The notes: generated by a model from the sequence alone, not told the origin. Positions 28,288 to 37,791 are shown, counted from the stretch's first letter. The stretch is 64,000 nucleotides of DNA from an uncultured Roseburia sp. (GCA_947649645.1 CANSSP010000001.1:124001-188000); one strand, 5' to 3'. Translations and numbers: made by a program.

Positions 28288-28575
28288 CTATCTTAAAATG
28301 TGAATGCCGCCGATCAATGGAACTTCAGCGTCTCTGTCGTTGCACGCATGAACCAGCCCTACAATCCAGAACGCGAAGAAGAGAAAATGCAGTATTCCGT
28401 GAAATCCGCCGACAAACGGAAGTCGTGAGATCACGGAGACAGCCATCAGACAGAGATGAAGTACCAGCGACTGGTTTAAGTGGAATCCCGCATTCTCGCG
28501 GTCACCGAAACAGAATGCAATCAGCCATCCGACTACAGTGAAGTAAGAGACAATACCTGTTGTTTTTCTATTCAT
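28288..28575 (-). CDS. Small membrane protein, DUF4870-like
   Basis: A 95-aa protein with three hydrophobic segments (about 8-24, 36-52 and 61-80) and the pattern NQSLVLHLCL...FAFWIVGLVHAC, resembling the DUF4870/Tic20-like membrane family. It has a consensus AAGGAGG RBS. It is divergent from dedA. Function unknown. Confidence 0.7.
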   Translation of the reverse strand: MNRKTTGIVSYFTVVGWLIAFCFGDRENAGFHLNQSLVLHLCLMAVSVISRLPFVGGFHGILHFLFFAFWIVGLVHACNDRDAEVPLIGGIHILR

Positions 28576-28816
28576 TTGAAACCTCCTTTTGTCCGGCAGA
28601 CAATGGACCGGACTGTCTTGTTAAGTTGATCATAGGACCTTTCCGGCGACATGAAAATAGGTAATTGGTACTATTTACGAAATTAAAAGAATTTCTTTTG
28701 AAAATCTTTTGATTTTTCTGGTGCTTTTTTTTGGAATCGTCTTTTATGCTGGATACAACGAAAGGAAATCCGTTCCGGAAGAGTGTTTTCCGGTGGCGGG
28801 GAAGTGGAGGAACGAT

Positions 28817-29326
28817 ATGGATGTAAACACGCTGATGCAATATTTTGTTACGTATGGACCGGTGGCTATATTTGTGATCGTGCTGTTAGAGTATCTGAAT
28901 CTGCCGGGGTTTCCGGCCGGAGTGATTATGCCGCTGGCAGGAATCTGGGCGTCGCGGGGCGGACTCAGTTTTTTCATCACGATGGTGATTACCGTGGCAG
29001 CCGGACTGACGGGAAGCATCATACTTTACGGACTTGGAAGATGCGGTGGGGAAGTGTTTTTAAATAAATATTACCGTCGCTTTCCCAGGCAGAAAGAGGT
29101 AATAGAGGGGAAACTCGAGTATCTGCGGCAGCGTGGCAGCGTCGGTATTTTTGTGAGCAAACTGCTGCCGATGGTGCGGACGCTCATTTCCATTCCCGCG
29201 GGGGTGATGCGGATGGATTTTAAAAGCTACTGTGTCAGTTCCACGCTCGGCATCGCCGTCTGGAATCTGGTGTTTGTGGGAGCGGGGTATCTTTTTGGAG
29301 ACGCGGTGTTTACAGTGGCCGGGTAA
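28817..29326 (+). CDS. DedA-family membrane protein
   Basis: A 169-aa protein of the DedA/SNARE-associated family (PF09335), whose members move phospholipids or related lipids across the membrane. Visible motifs: E-x-LNLPGFPAG near the N-terminus, GRCGGEVF, and the FVSKLLPMVRTLISIPAGVMRM block near 110-131. About four membrane segments. The ATG at 28817 follows GGAGG; upstream in-frame codons are not needed. It precedes a lipid-type glycosyltransferase gene by 42 nt, which suggests an envelope-lipid role (inference). Confidence 0.9.
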   Translation: MDVNTLMQYFVTYGPVAIFVIVLLEYLNLPGFPAGVIMPLAGIWASRGGLSFFITMVITVAAGLTGSIILYGLGRCGGEVFLNKYYRRFPRQKEVIEGKLEYLRQRGSVGIFVSKLLPMVRTLISIPAGVMRMDFKSYCVSSTLGIAVWNLVFVGAGYLFGDAVFTVAG

Positions 29327-29368
29327 AGGTGAAGGTATGAGCCGCAGAAGCGGCGGGGAGGAATGTAT

Positions 29369-30634
29369 ATGAGAATCGCAATGTTTACAAACAACTATAA
29401 ACCGTATATTGGCGGCGTTCCGGTGTCAATCGAACATCTGGCAGAGGCATTAAGAAAGAGAGGGCACGCCGTGTATGTCTTTGCCCCAAGTTATGAGGGA
29501 CAGGAGGAGGAGCCTTTTGTTATCCGGTATCCGTCTTTTCCGCTGAAAATAGCGGGCGCACCGGCGCCGAATGTTCTGACCGGATTGTTTTTCGAACAGG
29601 TGAAAAAGCTTGGCATTGACATCATTCATGTGCATCACCCGGCGATTGTCGGAAATGTGGCGCTTTCAATCAAAAGAAAGCTTGGAATCCCGGTGATGTT
29701 TACCTATCACACCCGCTATGAAGAATATCTGCATTATATCAGTGTGCTGGAACGGATAGAAAAGCATACCGGCATGATTGACCGGTATGTGCGTGATTTC
29801 TGCAACCGCTGTGACATGATTGCGGCGCCTGTGCCGGAAATCAGAGATCATCTCATTGAAAAAGGGGTAGAGGTTCCGATCGGCCTTCTGCCGACCGGGA
29901 TATCAGAGGAGGACTACAAGCCGGATGCGAAAGAGGCGGCACGTCTGCGGCGTGCATATATCGGCACGGCAGATTATCTGTTTTGTACGGTTTCACGTCT
30001 GGCAAAAGAAAAGAATCTTCTATTCCAGATGCAGGGGCTTTTACACCTGAAGCGGGCGCTTGCGCAGAAGGGAAAGAGTTTCCGGCATCTGATGATCGGG
30101 GAAGGCCCGGGGCGGGGCGTGCTGGAAGCAGAGATCAGAAGGCTTGGCCTCTCCGAAAATGTCATTCTGGCGGGAAATAAAAAAAATGCGGAGATCAAAA
30201 ATTATCATGCGGCCAGCGATCTGTTTTTGTTTACGTCCAGATCCGAAACGCAGGGGGTGGCACTCCTTGAGGCGATGGCCGCGGGAAGCCCGGTTGTTGC
30301 GGTGGAGGCAAGCGGCGTGCGGGACATTGTGGATGACGGGGAAAACGGCCGTCTGACATCGGTGGATCCGCAGGAGTGGGCCAATGCCATCCTCGCCGCG
30401 GTCAGCGAGGATGGGAAGATAGAAAAAATGAGCCGCGGGGCGAAAGAAACAGCGCTGCAGTATGCAGAGGGCAGGGTGGCGGAGCAGGCGGAGATATATT
30501 ACTTAAACACCTGTGTCCGCGCGGCGCAGACGCTTAAATCATCCGGATCATGGATGTACGGCACATGCAAAGACAACTGCCGCAGACATGGCAGTATCCG
30601 GAATGTGTTCCGCAAGGTTCCCTTATGGCACTGA
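29369..30634 (+). CDS. GT4 glycosyltransferase, probably diacylglycerol glucosyltransferase
   Basis: A 421-aa GT-B enzyme. The N-terminal domain starts MRIAMFTNNYKPYIGGVPVSIEHLAEALRKRG-like (donor/acceptor Rossmann fold), HVHHPAIVG near 86-95 and a YHTRYEEYLHY acceptor segment follow, and the E-x7-E motif is in ETQGVALLEAMAAG near 290. LLPTGI near 176 is typical of bacterial 1,2-diacylglycerol 3-glucosyltransferases, which make membrane glycolipids; specificity is inferred. The last ~40 residues look unrelated to the fold. The ATG at 29369 is better spaced from GGGGAGG than the one at 29363. Confidence 0.82.
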   Translation: MRIAMFTNNYKPYIGGVPVSIEHLAEALRKRGHAVYVFAPSYEGQEEEPFVIRYPSFPLKIAGAPAPNVLTGLFFEQVKKLGIDIIHVHHPAIVGNVALSIKRKLGIPVMFTYHTRYEEYLHYISVLERIEKHTGMIDRYVRDFCNRCDMIAAPVPEIRDHLIEKGVEVPIGLLPTGISEEDYKPDAKEAARLRRAYIGTADYLFCTVSRLAKEKNLLFQMQGLLHLKRALAQKGKSFRHLMIGEGPGRGVLEAEIRRLGLSENVILAGNKKNAEIKNYHAASDLFLFTSRSETQGVALLEAMAAGSPVVAVEASGVRDIVDDGENGRLTSVDPQEWANAILAAVSEDGKIEKMSRGAKETALQYAEGRVAEQAEIYYLNTCVRAAQTLKSSGSWMYGTCKDNCRRHGSIRNVFRKVPLWH

Positions 30635-30751
30635 TCTGTGTTATACTGTGAAAACAGAAAACCCGTGCCGGCCGGAGGCTTACAGGAAGATTATTATGGC
30701 GGACAGGCGGAAGACGGGAAGAAGAAAGAGAACAGACATAAGGAGCGCACA

Positions 30752-31459
30752 ATGGAACAGTACAACATACTTATCGTGGAGGATGACAAGGAAATCCGGG
30801 AGGGCATTGAGATTTTTTTAAAAAGTCAGAATTACAATGTATTCAAGGCGGCGGATGGCCTGGAGGGGCTTGCCGTGATGGAAGAAAATGAAATTCACCT
30901 GGCCATCGTGGATATTATGATGCCGCGGATGGACGGTGTCACAATGACGCTGAAGCTGCGGGAGAAATATGAATTTCCGGTGATTATGCTTTCCGCCAAA
31001 TCGGAGGAAACAGACAAGGTGATCGGCCTTAATATCGGGGCGGACGATTATGTCACAAAGCCGTTTACGCCACTGGAGCTGATGGCGCGTGTCAATTCCC
31101 AGCTTCGCCGGTATCTGCGTTTTTCGAACAAGGGAACGCAGGCTGAGCCGGATGACCGCGTACATATGATCGGAGGGCTGGAGCTCAACGAGGATACCGT
31201 CGAGGTCTGTGTGGACGGGAAACCGGTGGAAATGACGCCGATCGAGTTTAAGATTCTGGCGCTTCTGATCAAAAATCCGGGAAGGGTTTATTCTGCGGAG
31301 GAGATTTATGAGCGCGTCTGGAATGAAAAAGCAGTCAATACGGATACGATTATGGTGCATGTCAGAAATATTCGGGGGAAGATAGAGATTAACCCGAAAG
31401 AACCGAAATATTTAAAGGTGGTGTGGGGTGTTGGATATAAAATTGAAAAACAACCGTGA
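30752..31459 (+). CDS. OmpR/PhoB-family response regulator
   Basis: A 235-aa regulator. The receiver domain (1-115) has acidic residues EDD near 9-11, the phosphorylation Asp in VDIMMPRMDG near 54, Ser in SAKSEE and Lys in DDYVTKPF near 105. The C-terminal winged helix (about 135-233) has TPIEFKILALLIKNPGRVYSAEEIYERVW and VHVRNIRGKIE. Start at AAGGAGCGCACA-ATG. It overlaps the histidine kinase start by 32 nt, so the two form one two-component system. Confidence 0.95.
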   Translation: MEQYNILIVEDDKEIREGIEIFLKSQNYNVFKAADGLEGLAVMEENEIHLAIVDIMMPRMDGVTMTLKLREKYEFPVIMLSAKSEETDKVIGLNIGADDYVTKPFTPLELMARVNSQLRRYLRFSNKGTQAEPDDRVHMIGGLELNEDTVEVCVDGKPVEMTPIEFKILALLIKNPGRVYSAEEIYERVWNEKAVNTDTIMVHVRNIRGKIEINPKEPKYLKVVWGVGYKIEKQP

Positions 31460-33806
31460 GACAAGGATAAAAATAGTGACGTCCGCTTTGCTGGTTTTCA
31501 CGGCAGTCACGCTGTGCTTTTTTCCGGGTGTCAATCAGAGGGCGCGCGCAGGCGTCGAAAGTGTAAAAACCGAAGAGGAAGAGAGAAAAAATCCGGACAA
31601 AGACCTTTTAAGGCTCCTGTATAAAGGATGTTATGTGCTGGATCTGGAAACGGCAAACCGTCAGGGTGAGAAGGCAGGTGCGGAGCGGTATCTGGAAATC
31701 GTCGATGGCGACCGTGAAGAAGAAGAGATATTCTGGCAGCAGGGGAATGAGCAGATGGAGCGTATCTCAGAAACGTTTGAGCCTTACCGCCAGAATATCG
31801 ATTACTGTGTGGTGCTCGGAGAGGGTGCGTATGAAAAAAATACGAGCCATGCTCTGGAAAATGTGGTTCTTTATCCCGAAAACAGTGCGGAGATGAAAAA
31901 GCTGACCGAATACTATAATGATTTTTTTGTGCTGAAGTTTGACGAGAGCGGGGCCATGTCCATTCCTTATATTTACAGTGCAGGTGGTCTGGGAGATCAG
32001 GTGATCAAGATGCTCGGAAGTATAGACCGCGACAATGAATTCTGGGCCAGCCTGGAATCATTGTGGGACAGTACAGGGATACGATGCGAGATCAAAGCAC
32101 TAAAAAATTTTACGGTTGTCTATGGGATTCCGGCGTCGTCCGAGTATCAGATTTCTGCCACGGCACAGATGGACGAGGAAACAGGAGAATATACGGTCTG
32201 GTCTTATCTGGAGGCCGGCGTTGGATACACCAATCTTCTGCGTATATACTCGGATGCGGGAGCAGGATTTCTCTACGGAGGCATGTTTCTCCTGATTACG
32301 CTGCTGATGCTTCTGATGACAAGCAAAAAAATCTGGAAAGAAGAAATCCCGATGCAGCGCCCCGGGAACTGGTATGTGATGGAGGCGGCAGTCATCGGAT
32401 TCTGCAGTGTGCTTGGTATGTCGAACGTGCTGACGGAGATGATCTGGAAATACAGATTTATGATGAGCTATTCTGTGCTCTGGCAGAGCCTTACTGGAAA
32501 AGAGATGTTTTCCACGATTGCGGATATCCTTACGGACGGAGCAACTATTTTTCTGGTTTACGCGGTATGGTATTTGTCGCTGCGGTTTCTGCGTCCGGTG
32601 TTCACGCTGGGACTGCGGGAATATATCCGGCAGTACAGCTATATTTACCAGATTTTTCCCTGGCTTAAAACGAGGTCTGACCAGTTCCGGGAGGAGGTGG
32701 AACATATCGATTTCAGTGAAAAATCAACAAAGACGATTGTGAAAATCGTTGTCGTTAATTTTGTAATTCTTTCTGTCTGTTCGTTTCTGTGGTTTTTTGG
32801 GACGTTTGTGTTGATCGTTTACTCTGTGGGACTTTTTTATCTCATAAAAAAATACTATGACAAGTGTGGCGCAGATTATCAGAAACTGCTCAGGGGAGTG
32901 GGGAGGATCGCGCAGGGAGATCTGGAAACAGAGATTCCGGAAGACCTGGGCATTTTTGAACCATTTAAGGCGGAACTTGGAAAAATCCGGTACGGATTTA
33001 AGCGGGCGGTGGACGAGGAGATCAAAAGTCAGCGGATGAAGACAGAACTGATCACAAATGTCTCCCATGATCTGAAGACGCCGTTGACGGCGATTACAAC
33101 ATATGTCGCGCTGTTAAAGAAAGAGGACATCACGGAGGAAGAACGCAGTTCTTATATTGAGACGCTGGAACAGAAAGCGCTGCGCCTTCGGGTGCTGATC
33201 GACGATCTCTTTGAAGTCAGCAAGGTCACGAGCAACAGTATTATTTTTCAGCGCATGGAGCTGGACGTGGTGAATCTCTTAAAACAGGTCAGCATTGAGT
33301 ACGCGGAGAAGTTTGCGGAGACGGGGCTGAAACTGCGCTGGAATGTTCCGGAGGAAAAGGTCGTGGTGATGCTTGACAATCAGAAAACTTATCGTATTTT
33401 TGAAAATCTGTTTGTCAATGTTACGAAATATGCCATGCCAGAGAGCCGTGTCTATGTGGATGTGAAAGTGATTCCGGAGGTTGTGGCCGGATACGGCAGT
33501 ATTTATGAATACAACGGGCAGGCAACAGGTATGGCGATTGCGCTGCAGCAGCAGGAGACAGAAGGGATTGTTGAGATTGCGATCAAAAATATGTCGGCTG
33601 CGGAGCTGAATTTTGACACGGATGAAATTACGGAGCGGTTTGTGCGCGGCGATGCCTCAAGAAATACGGAAGGATCGGGACTTGGTCTTGCGATTGCAAA
33701 GACTTTTACTGAGGCGCAGGGCGGAAAACTGTATATTGAAGTGGACGGAGATTTATTCAAGGTTGTAATCCAGTGGAAATGTGGTACAATCAAAAGGAGC
33801 GAGTGA
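31428..33806 (+). CDS. Membrane sensor histidine kinase
   Basis: A kinase of about 792 aa. One N-terminal helix (about 15-35), an extracellular domain (about 40-275) I do not recognise, then roughly five membrane helices between 278 and 480 (GGMFLLITLLMLLM; VIGFCSVLGM; FLVYAVWYLSL; VNFVILSVCSFLWFFG). A HAMP-like linker, HisKA with H in NVSHDLKTPL near 546, N-box ENLFVNVTKYA near 663 and GSGLGLAIAK near 748 complete the module. Start codon uncertain (GTG 31428, TTG 31431 or TTG 31443). Pairs with the upstream regulator; signal unknown. Confidence 0.92.
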   Translation: MLDIKLKNNRETRIKIVTSALLVFTAVTLCFFPGVNQRARAGVESVKTEEEERKNPDKDLLRLLYKGCYVLDLETANRQGEKAGAERYLEIVDGDREEEEIFWQQGNEQMERISETFEPYRQNIDYCVVLGEGAYEKNTSHALENVVLYPENSAEMKKLTEYYNDFFVLKFDESGAMSIPYIYSAGGLGDQVIKMLGSIDRDNEFWASLESLWDSTGIRCEIKALKNFTVVYGIPASSEYQISATAQMDEETGEYTVWSYLEAGVGYTNLLRIYSDAGAGFLYGGMFLLITLLMLLMTSKKIWKEEIPMQRPGNWYVMEAAVIGFCSVLGMSNVLTEMIWKYRFMMSYSVLWQSLTGKEMFSTIADILTDGATIFLVYAVWYLSLRFLRPVFTLGLREYIRQYSYIYQIFPWLKTRSDQFREEVEHIDFSEKSTKTIVKIVVVNFVILSVCSFLWFFGTFVLIVYSVGLFYLIKKYYDKCGADYQKLLRGVGRIAQGDLETEIPEDLGIFEPFKAELGKIRYGFKRAVDEEIKSQRMKTELITNVSHDLKTPLTAITTYVALLKKEDITEEERSSYIETLEQKALRLRVLIDDLFEVSKVTSNSIIFQRMELDVVNLLKQVSIEYAEKFAETGLKLRWNVPEEKVVVMLDNQKTYRIFENLFVNVTKYAMPESRVYVDVKVIPEVVAGYGSIYEYNGQATGMAIALQQQETEGIVEIAIKNMSAAELNFDTDEITERFVRGDASRNTEGSGLGLAIAKTFTEAQGGKLYIEVDGDLFKVVIQWKCGTIKRSE

Positions 33807-33811
33807 CCGTG

Positions 33812-33894
33812 CGGGGACTGAGAGAGCTGCAGTCCCCGTATAGTCTGCGTAAAAGCAGCCAGAAGTTTCAGATTGAAAATAAAATTTTCAATCT
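33812..33894. other. Inverted repeats between the kinase and S1-protein genes
   Basis: CGGGGACT (33812-33819) pairs with AGTCCCCG (33831-33838), and AGATTGAAAAT (33870-33880) pairs with ATTTTCAATCT (33884-33894). The second is followed by CAGTTTTG, a weak terminator at best. A GTGTGCACAC palindrome follows closely. Confidence 0.5.
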
Positions 33895-33956
33895 CAGTTT
33901 TGTGTGCACACGCATAAGACTGAAATATCATAAATCGTGTGCATATGGAGGTACAC

Positions 33957-34859
33957 ATGGAAACAATGGAAGACTACAAGGACGAACTGGAAGCATCCTT
34001 CCGCCGTATCCGTGAGGGTGATGTGATTTCGGGCACGGTAATCGACGTGGGAGAGGAAGAAGTCACGCTCGATTTAAAATATTATGCGCAGGGCATCATC
34101 AGGGTGGCGGAACTGAGCAATGACCCGGATTTTTCCGCGGCGGAGCAGATTCATCCGGGAGATGTCATCGAGGCGACTGTCATAAAGACGGACGACGGCC
34201 AGGGCAATATTTTACTTTCACGGAAAGAGGCGAATGAGCAGATGGCCTGGGAAGAATTAAAGGAGATGCTTGCGTCCGGAACTACGGTAAAAGTGCGCAT
34301 AAAAGAGAGTGTAAAGAGCGGTGTGGTGGCAAATCTGAAAGGAATACGCGCTTTTATCCCCGCTTCCCAGCTTTCGCTGGATTATGTGGAAGACACGGAT
34401 GCCTGGATCGGAAGGGAAGTTGATGTGCGCGTGATCACGGTGGATAAAGAGAAGAAAAAACTGGTCTTATCCGGCAAGGTGGTCGCACGTGAGAACCAGG
34501 CGGAGGAGCGCAATCATAAAATATCAATGATCGCGCCGGGAACCGTGATGGAGGGAACTGTGGAATCACTGATGCCTTATGGCGCTTTTGTCAATCTTGG
34601 AGACGGGCTGAGCGGACTTGTGCATATCTCCCAGATCTGCGCGCGTCGGATCGGCAAGCCGTCCGAGGTTTTGAAAGAAGGACAGAAAGTAAAAGTGAAG
34701 GTGCTCAATACAAATGACAATAAGATCAGTCTGAGTATGAAAGCGTTGGAAGAAGAGATGGTGGATACCGAGGGAGTGGGAGATCTCGGGGCGTATACCA
34801 GCCGTGAGCCGATGGGAACAAGCCTGGGATCCCTTCTGGCCGGATTGAAACTGGACTAG
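33957..34859 (+). CDS. S1 RNA-binding domain protein (three S1 repeats)
   Basis: A 300-aa protein with three S1 domains at about 18-85, 102-168 and 190-258: GDVISGTVIDVGEEEVTLDL, GTTVKVRIKESVKSGVVANLKGIRAFIPASQL, and GTVMEGTVESLMPYGAFVNL with GLVHISQI. It resembles a shortened ribosomal protein S1 and shares its opening with the true rpsA-like gene at 63617. It probably binds RNA or the ribosome; it is not part of the IspH-linked S1 locus. Start after GGAGGTACAC-ATG. A strong terminator follows. Confidence 0.85.
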   Translation: METMEDYKDELEASFRRIREGDVISGTVIDVGEEEVTLDLKYYAQGIIRVAELSNDPDFSAAEQIHPGDVIEATVIKTDDGQGNILLSRKEANEQMAWEELKEMLASGTTVKVRIKESVKSGVVANLKGIRAFIPASQLSLDYVEDTDAWIGREVDVRVITVDKEKKKLVLSGKVVARENQAEERNHKISMIAPGTVMEGTVESLMPYGAFVNLGDGLSGLVHISQICARRIGKPSEVLKEGQKVKVKVLNTNDNKISLSMKALEEEMVDTEGVGDLGAYTSREPMGTSLGSLLAGLKLD

Positions 34860-34862
34860 GGC

Positions 34863-34908
34863 AAAACTGCCGCAGATGTAACTAAAGTTACATCTGCGGC
34901 AGTTTTTT
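34863..34908. terminator. Bidirectional terminator
   Basis: A perfect 20-bp stem (34863-34882 with 34887-34906, loop TAAA) bounded by A and T runs, shared by the convergent S1-protein and asnA genes. Confidence 0.92.
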
Positions 34909-35918
34909 CAGAGCAGACGAATGCCTTTTTTTTCACATGCATCCATTATTTCGTCCGGCCAGAGCGATGACTGGACTTCCCCGATATGGGCTTTTCTGAG
35001 GAAAAACATACAGATGCGGGACTGGCCGATGCCGCCGCCGATCGTGTAAGGCAGATCCTCTTCGATGATGGCTCTCTGAAAAGGCAGTCCGGCCCGCTCC
35101 TCGCAGCCGGCTTTTTTTAACTGGGTGAGGAGCGCGGTCTTGTCGACACGGATTCCCATGGAGGAAAGCTCAAGTGCGATGTCGAGCACCGGGTAGTAGA
35201 CGATGATATCGGCGTTTAACGACCAGTCGTCGTAATCCGGCGCGCGCCCGTCGTGTGGCTCGCCGTTTTCTAAGGCATCGCCGATCTGCATGATACAGAC
35301 GGCACCTTTTTCTTTTGAAATGCGGTATTCCCGCTCCTTTGCAGATGCGTCGGGATAAAGCTGAAAGAGCTGCCGGGTCGTGATAAAATAGATATCCTGC
35401 GGCAGAATTTCTTCTATATAATCGTACTGGACCGCCATGTATTTTTCGGTTTTTCGCAGACATTTGTAAACGGCGCGGACCGTTTCTTTTAATGTTTCGA
35501 TGTTGCGGTCTTCTCTGTGTATAATCTTTTCCCAATCCCACTGGTCCACGAAAACGGAGTGGATGTTGTCGGTCACCTCGTCCCGGCGGATTGCATTCAT
35601 GTCGGTGTAGAGGCCCTCTCCGCAGCTGAAACCATATTTTTTCAGCGCAAACCGTTTCCACTTTGCGAGGGAGTGCACGACTTCAGCGATGCGGCCGTTC
35701 TGCTCCCTGATGTCAAAGGCGACCGGCCGTTCCACGCCGTTCAGGTTGTCGTTAAGGCCCGATGCAGGGTCTACGAAAAGCGGCGCGGAAACGCGGGTAA
35801 GATTCAGGCGCAGCGCCAGAAGGCCTTGAAAAAAATCTTTTACGGTCTTGATGGCAAGCTGCGTGTCATGCAGGTTTAATTCAGAGTGGTAATCGTCGGG
35901 TATGTAAAAATGTTCCAT
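34908..35918 (-). CDS. asnA: Aspartate-ammonia ligase AsnA
   Basis: A 336-aa enzyme that makes free asparagine from aspartate, ammonia and ATP; it resembles a class II synthetase core. Motifs: FVDPASGLNDNLNGVERPVAFDI near 48-70, EVVHSLAKWKR near 79, YTDMNAIRRDE near 103, and GGGIGQSRICMF near 298. RBS GAGGAG eight bases before the ATG. Monocistronic between its own promoter and a shared terminator. Together with AspRS2-GatCAB elsewhere in the window, it gives the cell two routes that consume aspartate for asparagine. Confidence 0.96.
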   Translation of the reverse strand: MEHFYIPDDYHSELNLHDTQLAIKTVKDFFQGLLALRLNLTRVSAPLFVDPASGLNDNLNGVERPVAFDIREQNGRIAEVVHSLAKWKRFALKKYGFSCGEGLYTDMNAIRRDEVTDNIHSVFVDQWDWEKIIHREDRNIETLKETVRAVYKCLRKTEKYMAVQYDYIEEILPQDIYFITTRQLFQLYPDASAKEREYRISKEKGAVCIMQIGDALENGEPHDGRAPDYDDWSLNADIIVYYPVLDIALELSSMGIRVDKTALLTQLKKAGCEERAGLPFQRAIIEEDLPYTIGGGIGQSRICMFFLRKAHIGEVQSSLWPDEIMDACEKKGIRLL

Positions 35919-35959
35919 ATATAATTCTCCTCTCTGGCGCCTGGGCGCCGACCCTGTCT

Positions 35960-35987
35960 ATTATAACATAGGAAGTCGTATTTTCAA
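35960..35987 (-). promoter_or_regulatory. Promoter of asnA
   Basis: On the minus strand TTGAAA (35987-35982), 16 nt, TATAAT (35965-35960). The leader contains two GGCGCC hexamers. Confidence 0.75.
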
Positions 35988-36029
35988 GAGAGAAATCGGA
36001 GGCAGGGAACAGCAGCTTAACGGTACGGA

Positions 36030-36058
36030 TTGACAATCCAATCCACATTCTGTATATT
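36030..36058 (+). promoter_or_regulatory. Promoter of the GNAT gene
   Basis: TTGACA (36030-36035), 17 nt, TATATT (36053-36058). Confidence 0.75.
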
Positions 36059-36192
36059 AAATTCGACGATGTACCAGCCATTAAGTTTCCCGGATTTTCC
36101 GGCCGGAGAGGACTTTGTCCGTTCTTTGTTTTTTTATGCTCACGTGACGCGCCGGATAAAGGGCAGGCAGGATGACAGGAAGGAGAGAGTAA

Positions 36193-36789
36193 ATGACAGA
36201 AAAAAATGTTTTCCCACAGAAGAGGGGAGAGCAAAATGACAGAGAGCTTCCAGAGGCAGAAACGCTTCTGGGCAGAAAGCTGTGCGAACGGTTTGAGTTT
36301 CGTGACATCAGGGAAGAGGAAGCGGAGCAGGCCGCGGAGATTGAAAAGATCTGTTTTCCGCCGAATGAGGCATGTTCGAAAGAAATGATGTATAAACGTG
36401 TGGCTAAGGCTCCGGAATTGTTTCTGGTGGCTGTTGACCGGCAGACCGGGCGGATCGCGGGATTTTTAAACGGCCTGTCGACAAATGCCTCTTCTTTCCG
36501 GGACGAATTTTTTACCAATGCCGATCTGTATGATCCGGACGGTGAGAGCGTGATGATTCTGGGTCTGGACGTTCTTCCGGAGTATCGCAGGCAGGGCCTG
36601 GCGGGGGAGCTGGTGTATCGGTATCTTGGAAGAGAGCGTCAGAAAGGAAGGCGGATTGCTCTGCTGACCTGTCTGCCGTCGAAGGTTGCGATGTATCAGA
36701 AAATGGGGTTTCGTGATGAGGGAATCGCCGATTCTTCCTGGGGAGGAGAGCAGTGGCATGAGATGAGCTGTGTATTGAAAGAATCCTGA
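36193..36789 (+). CDS. GNAT-family N-acetyltransferase
   Basis: A 198-aa acetyltransferase. The acetyl-CoA pocket motif is LGLDVLPEYRRQGLAGELVYRYL near 117-139 (Q/R-x-x-G-x-A pattern), followed by LLTCLPSKVAMYQKMGF, typical of the AANAT-like branch. The first ~30 residues are variable. RBS AAGGAGAG precedes the start. Monocistronic, with its own promoter and terminator; substrate unknown. Confidence 0.88.
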   Translation: MTEKNVFPQKRGEQNDRELPEAETLLGRKLCERFEFRDIREEEAEQAAEIEKICFPPNEACSKEMMYKRVAKAPELFLVAVDRQTGRIAGFLNGLSTNASSFRDEFFTNADLYDPDGESVMILGLDVLPEYRRQGLAGELVYRYLGRERQKGRRIALLTCLPSKVAMYQKMGFRDEGIADSSWGGEQWHEMSCVLKES

Positions 36790-36792
36790 TTT

Positions 36793-36824
36793 ATCAAAAG
36801 CAGCCTTTGGCTGCTTTTGATTTT
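36793..36824 (+). terminator. Rho-independent terminator
   Basis: ATCAAAAGCAGCC (36793-36805) with GGCTGCTTTTGAT (36809-36821) followed by T residues. Confidence 0.85.
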
Positions 36825-36836
36825 GGTGTGACGGGA

Positions 36837-37529
36837 TCATTTTTCCTGTTTTGTTATGGTGATGGTCAGATGGTTTGACGGAGAACCCGAGATCGACTTT
36901 CCTTTTAGTTTTGTATATGCCATGACGTACACGTAATATTCTCCCGGTGAGATATTGCTCAGTGCAATCGAGCAGGAGGATGCGTTCTTTTTGATGGTGG
37001 TCTGGTATCTGCTGCCATAGTCGGCGGGAACCAGCCAGACCGTGTATCCGCTGGCTTTCGGAACTTTTTTCCAGGTAATCTTTAAGGACTTGTTTTTTAC
37101 GATTTTAGCGCTTGTGAGGGTCGGCGCTTTCGGTGTGATGCTGAACGGAAGCATCCGTGTGCCCCGATTTTTGTAAGCCTTTTTAAATGTGACTTTTACT
37201 GTATAATAGCCCATTGCCTTCGGGGTCTTTTTTTTAAATTTATTTTTTACGGTCTCTCCGTAGGTCACCGTGTAATATTTCGAAGGGACGTCTTTCCCGT
37301 TTTGCGTCACGGTCACTTTTGGTCTGATGGTTTTTCCTGTGTAGGAATAGGTGCTCCTCGCAAGGGATACCGAGAGAATGGCATTGGTATCTGGTTTTTC
37401 GGCATTTTTTGTCCCGCCGTCTGATACTGCGGCGGATGCGGTCAGCGGCGAGAGCAGCAGTACGGCGCACAGTGCGAGTGCCGTCAGTTTTTTCCATCGG
37501 GATATTTGAAGATTACAGTCAGATTTCAT
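36837..37529 (-). CDS. Secreted protein with a fibronectin type III-like domain
   Basis: A 230-aa protein with a clear signal peptide (basic MKSDCNLQISRWKK, hydrophobic LTALALCAVLLL, cleavage near ASAA at about residue 34). Residues about 50-130 form a beta-rich domain with YTGKTIRPKVTV and YYTVTYGE, common in clostridial surface proteins. Residues about 132-228 look like Fn3 (ITWKKVPKASGYTVWLVP, GEYYVYVMAY). No sortase motif or anchor. Likely exported to the cell surface or medium; ligand unknown. RBS GGGAGGG. Confidence 0.82.
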   Translation of the reverse strand: MKSDCNLQISRWKKLTALALCAVLLLSPLTASAAVSDGGTKNAEKPDTNAILSVSLARSTYSYTGKTIRPKVTVTQNGKDVPSKYYTVTYGETVKNKFKKKTPKAMGYYTVKVTFKKAYKNRGTRMLPFSITPKAPTLTSAKIVKNKSLKITWKKVPKASGYTVWLVPADYGSRYQTTIKKNASSCSIALSNISPGEYYVYVMAYTKLKGKSISGSPSNHLTITITKQEK

Positions 37530-37573
37530 TTTTAGTACCCTCCCTTTTTTACAATAAATGTATGGATAGTTAT

Positions 37574-37603
37574 ATAGTAAATAAAGATTGTATTATCTGT
37601 CAA
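37574..37603 (-). promoter_or_regulatory. Promoter of the secreted Fn3-like protein
   Basis: On the minus strand TTGACA (37603-37598), 18 nt, TACTAT (37579-37574). Confidence 0.65.
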
Positions 37604-37791
37604 TACATATCATTATTTTTCTTCTGTCGCCTTGAGAAAAGTCATTGTTTTTGCGGAGATAACAAACGTAAGAAATATCAATGGCATTTACAGAAAAACG
37701 TGGCAGTAGTACAATAGGAAAGAAAAAGATTTCTTCCGGCCAGAGCAGGAAGAGGAAAAGACAGATACCGGGGAGATGTACAGATAAAGCG

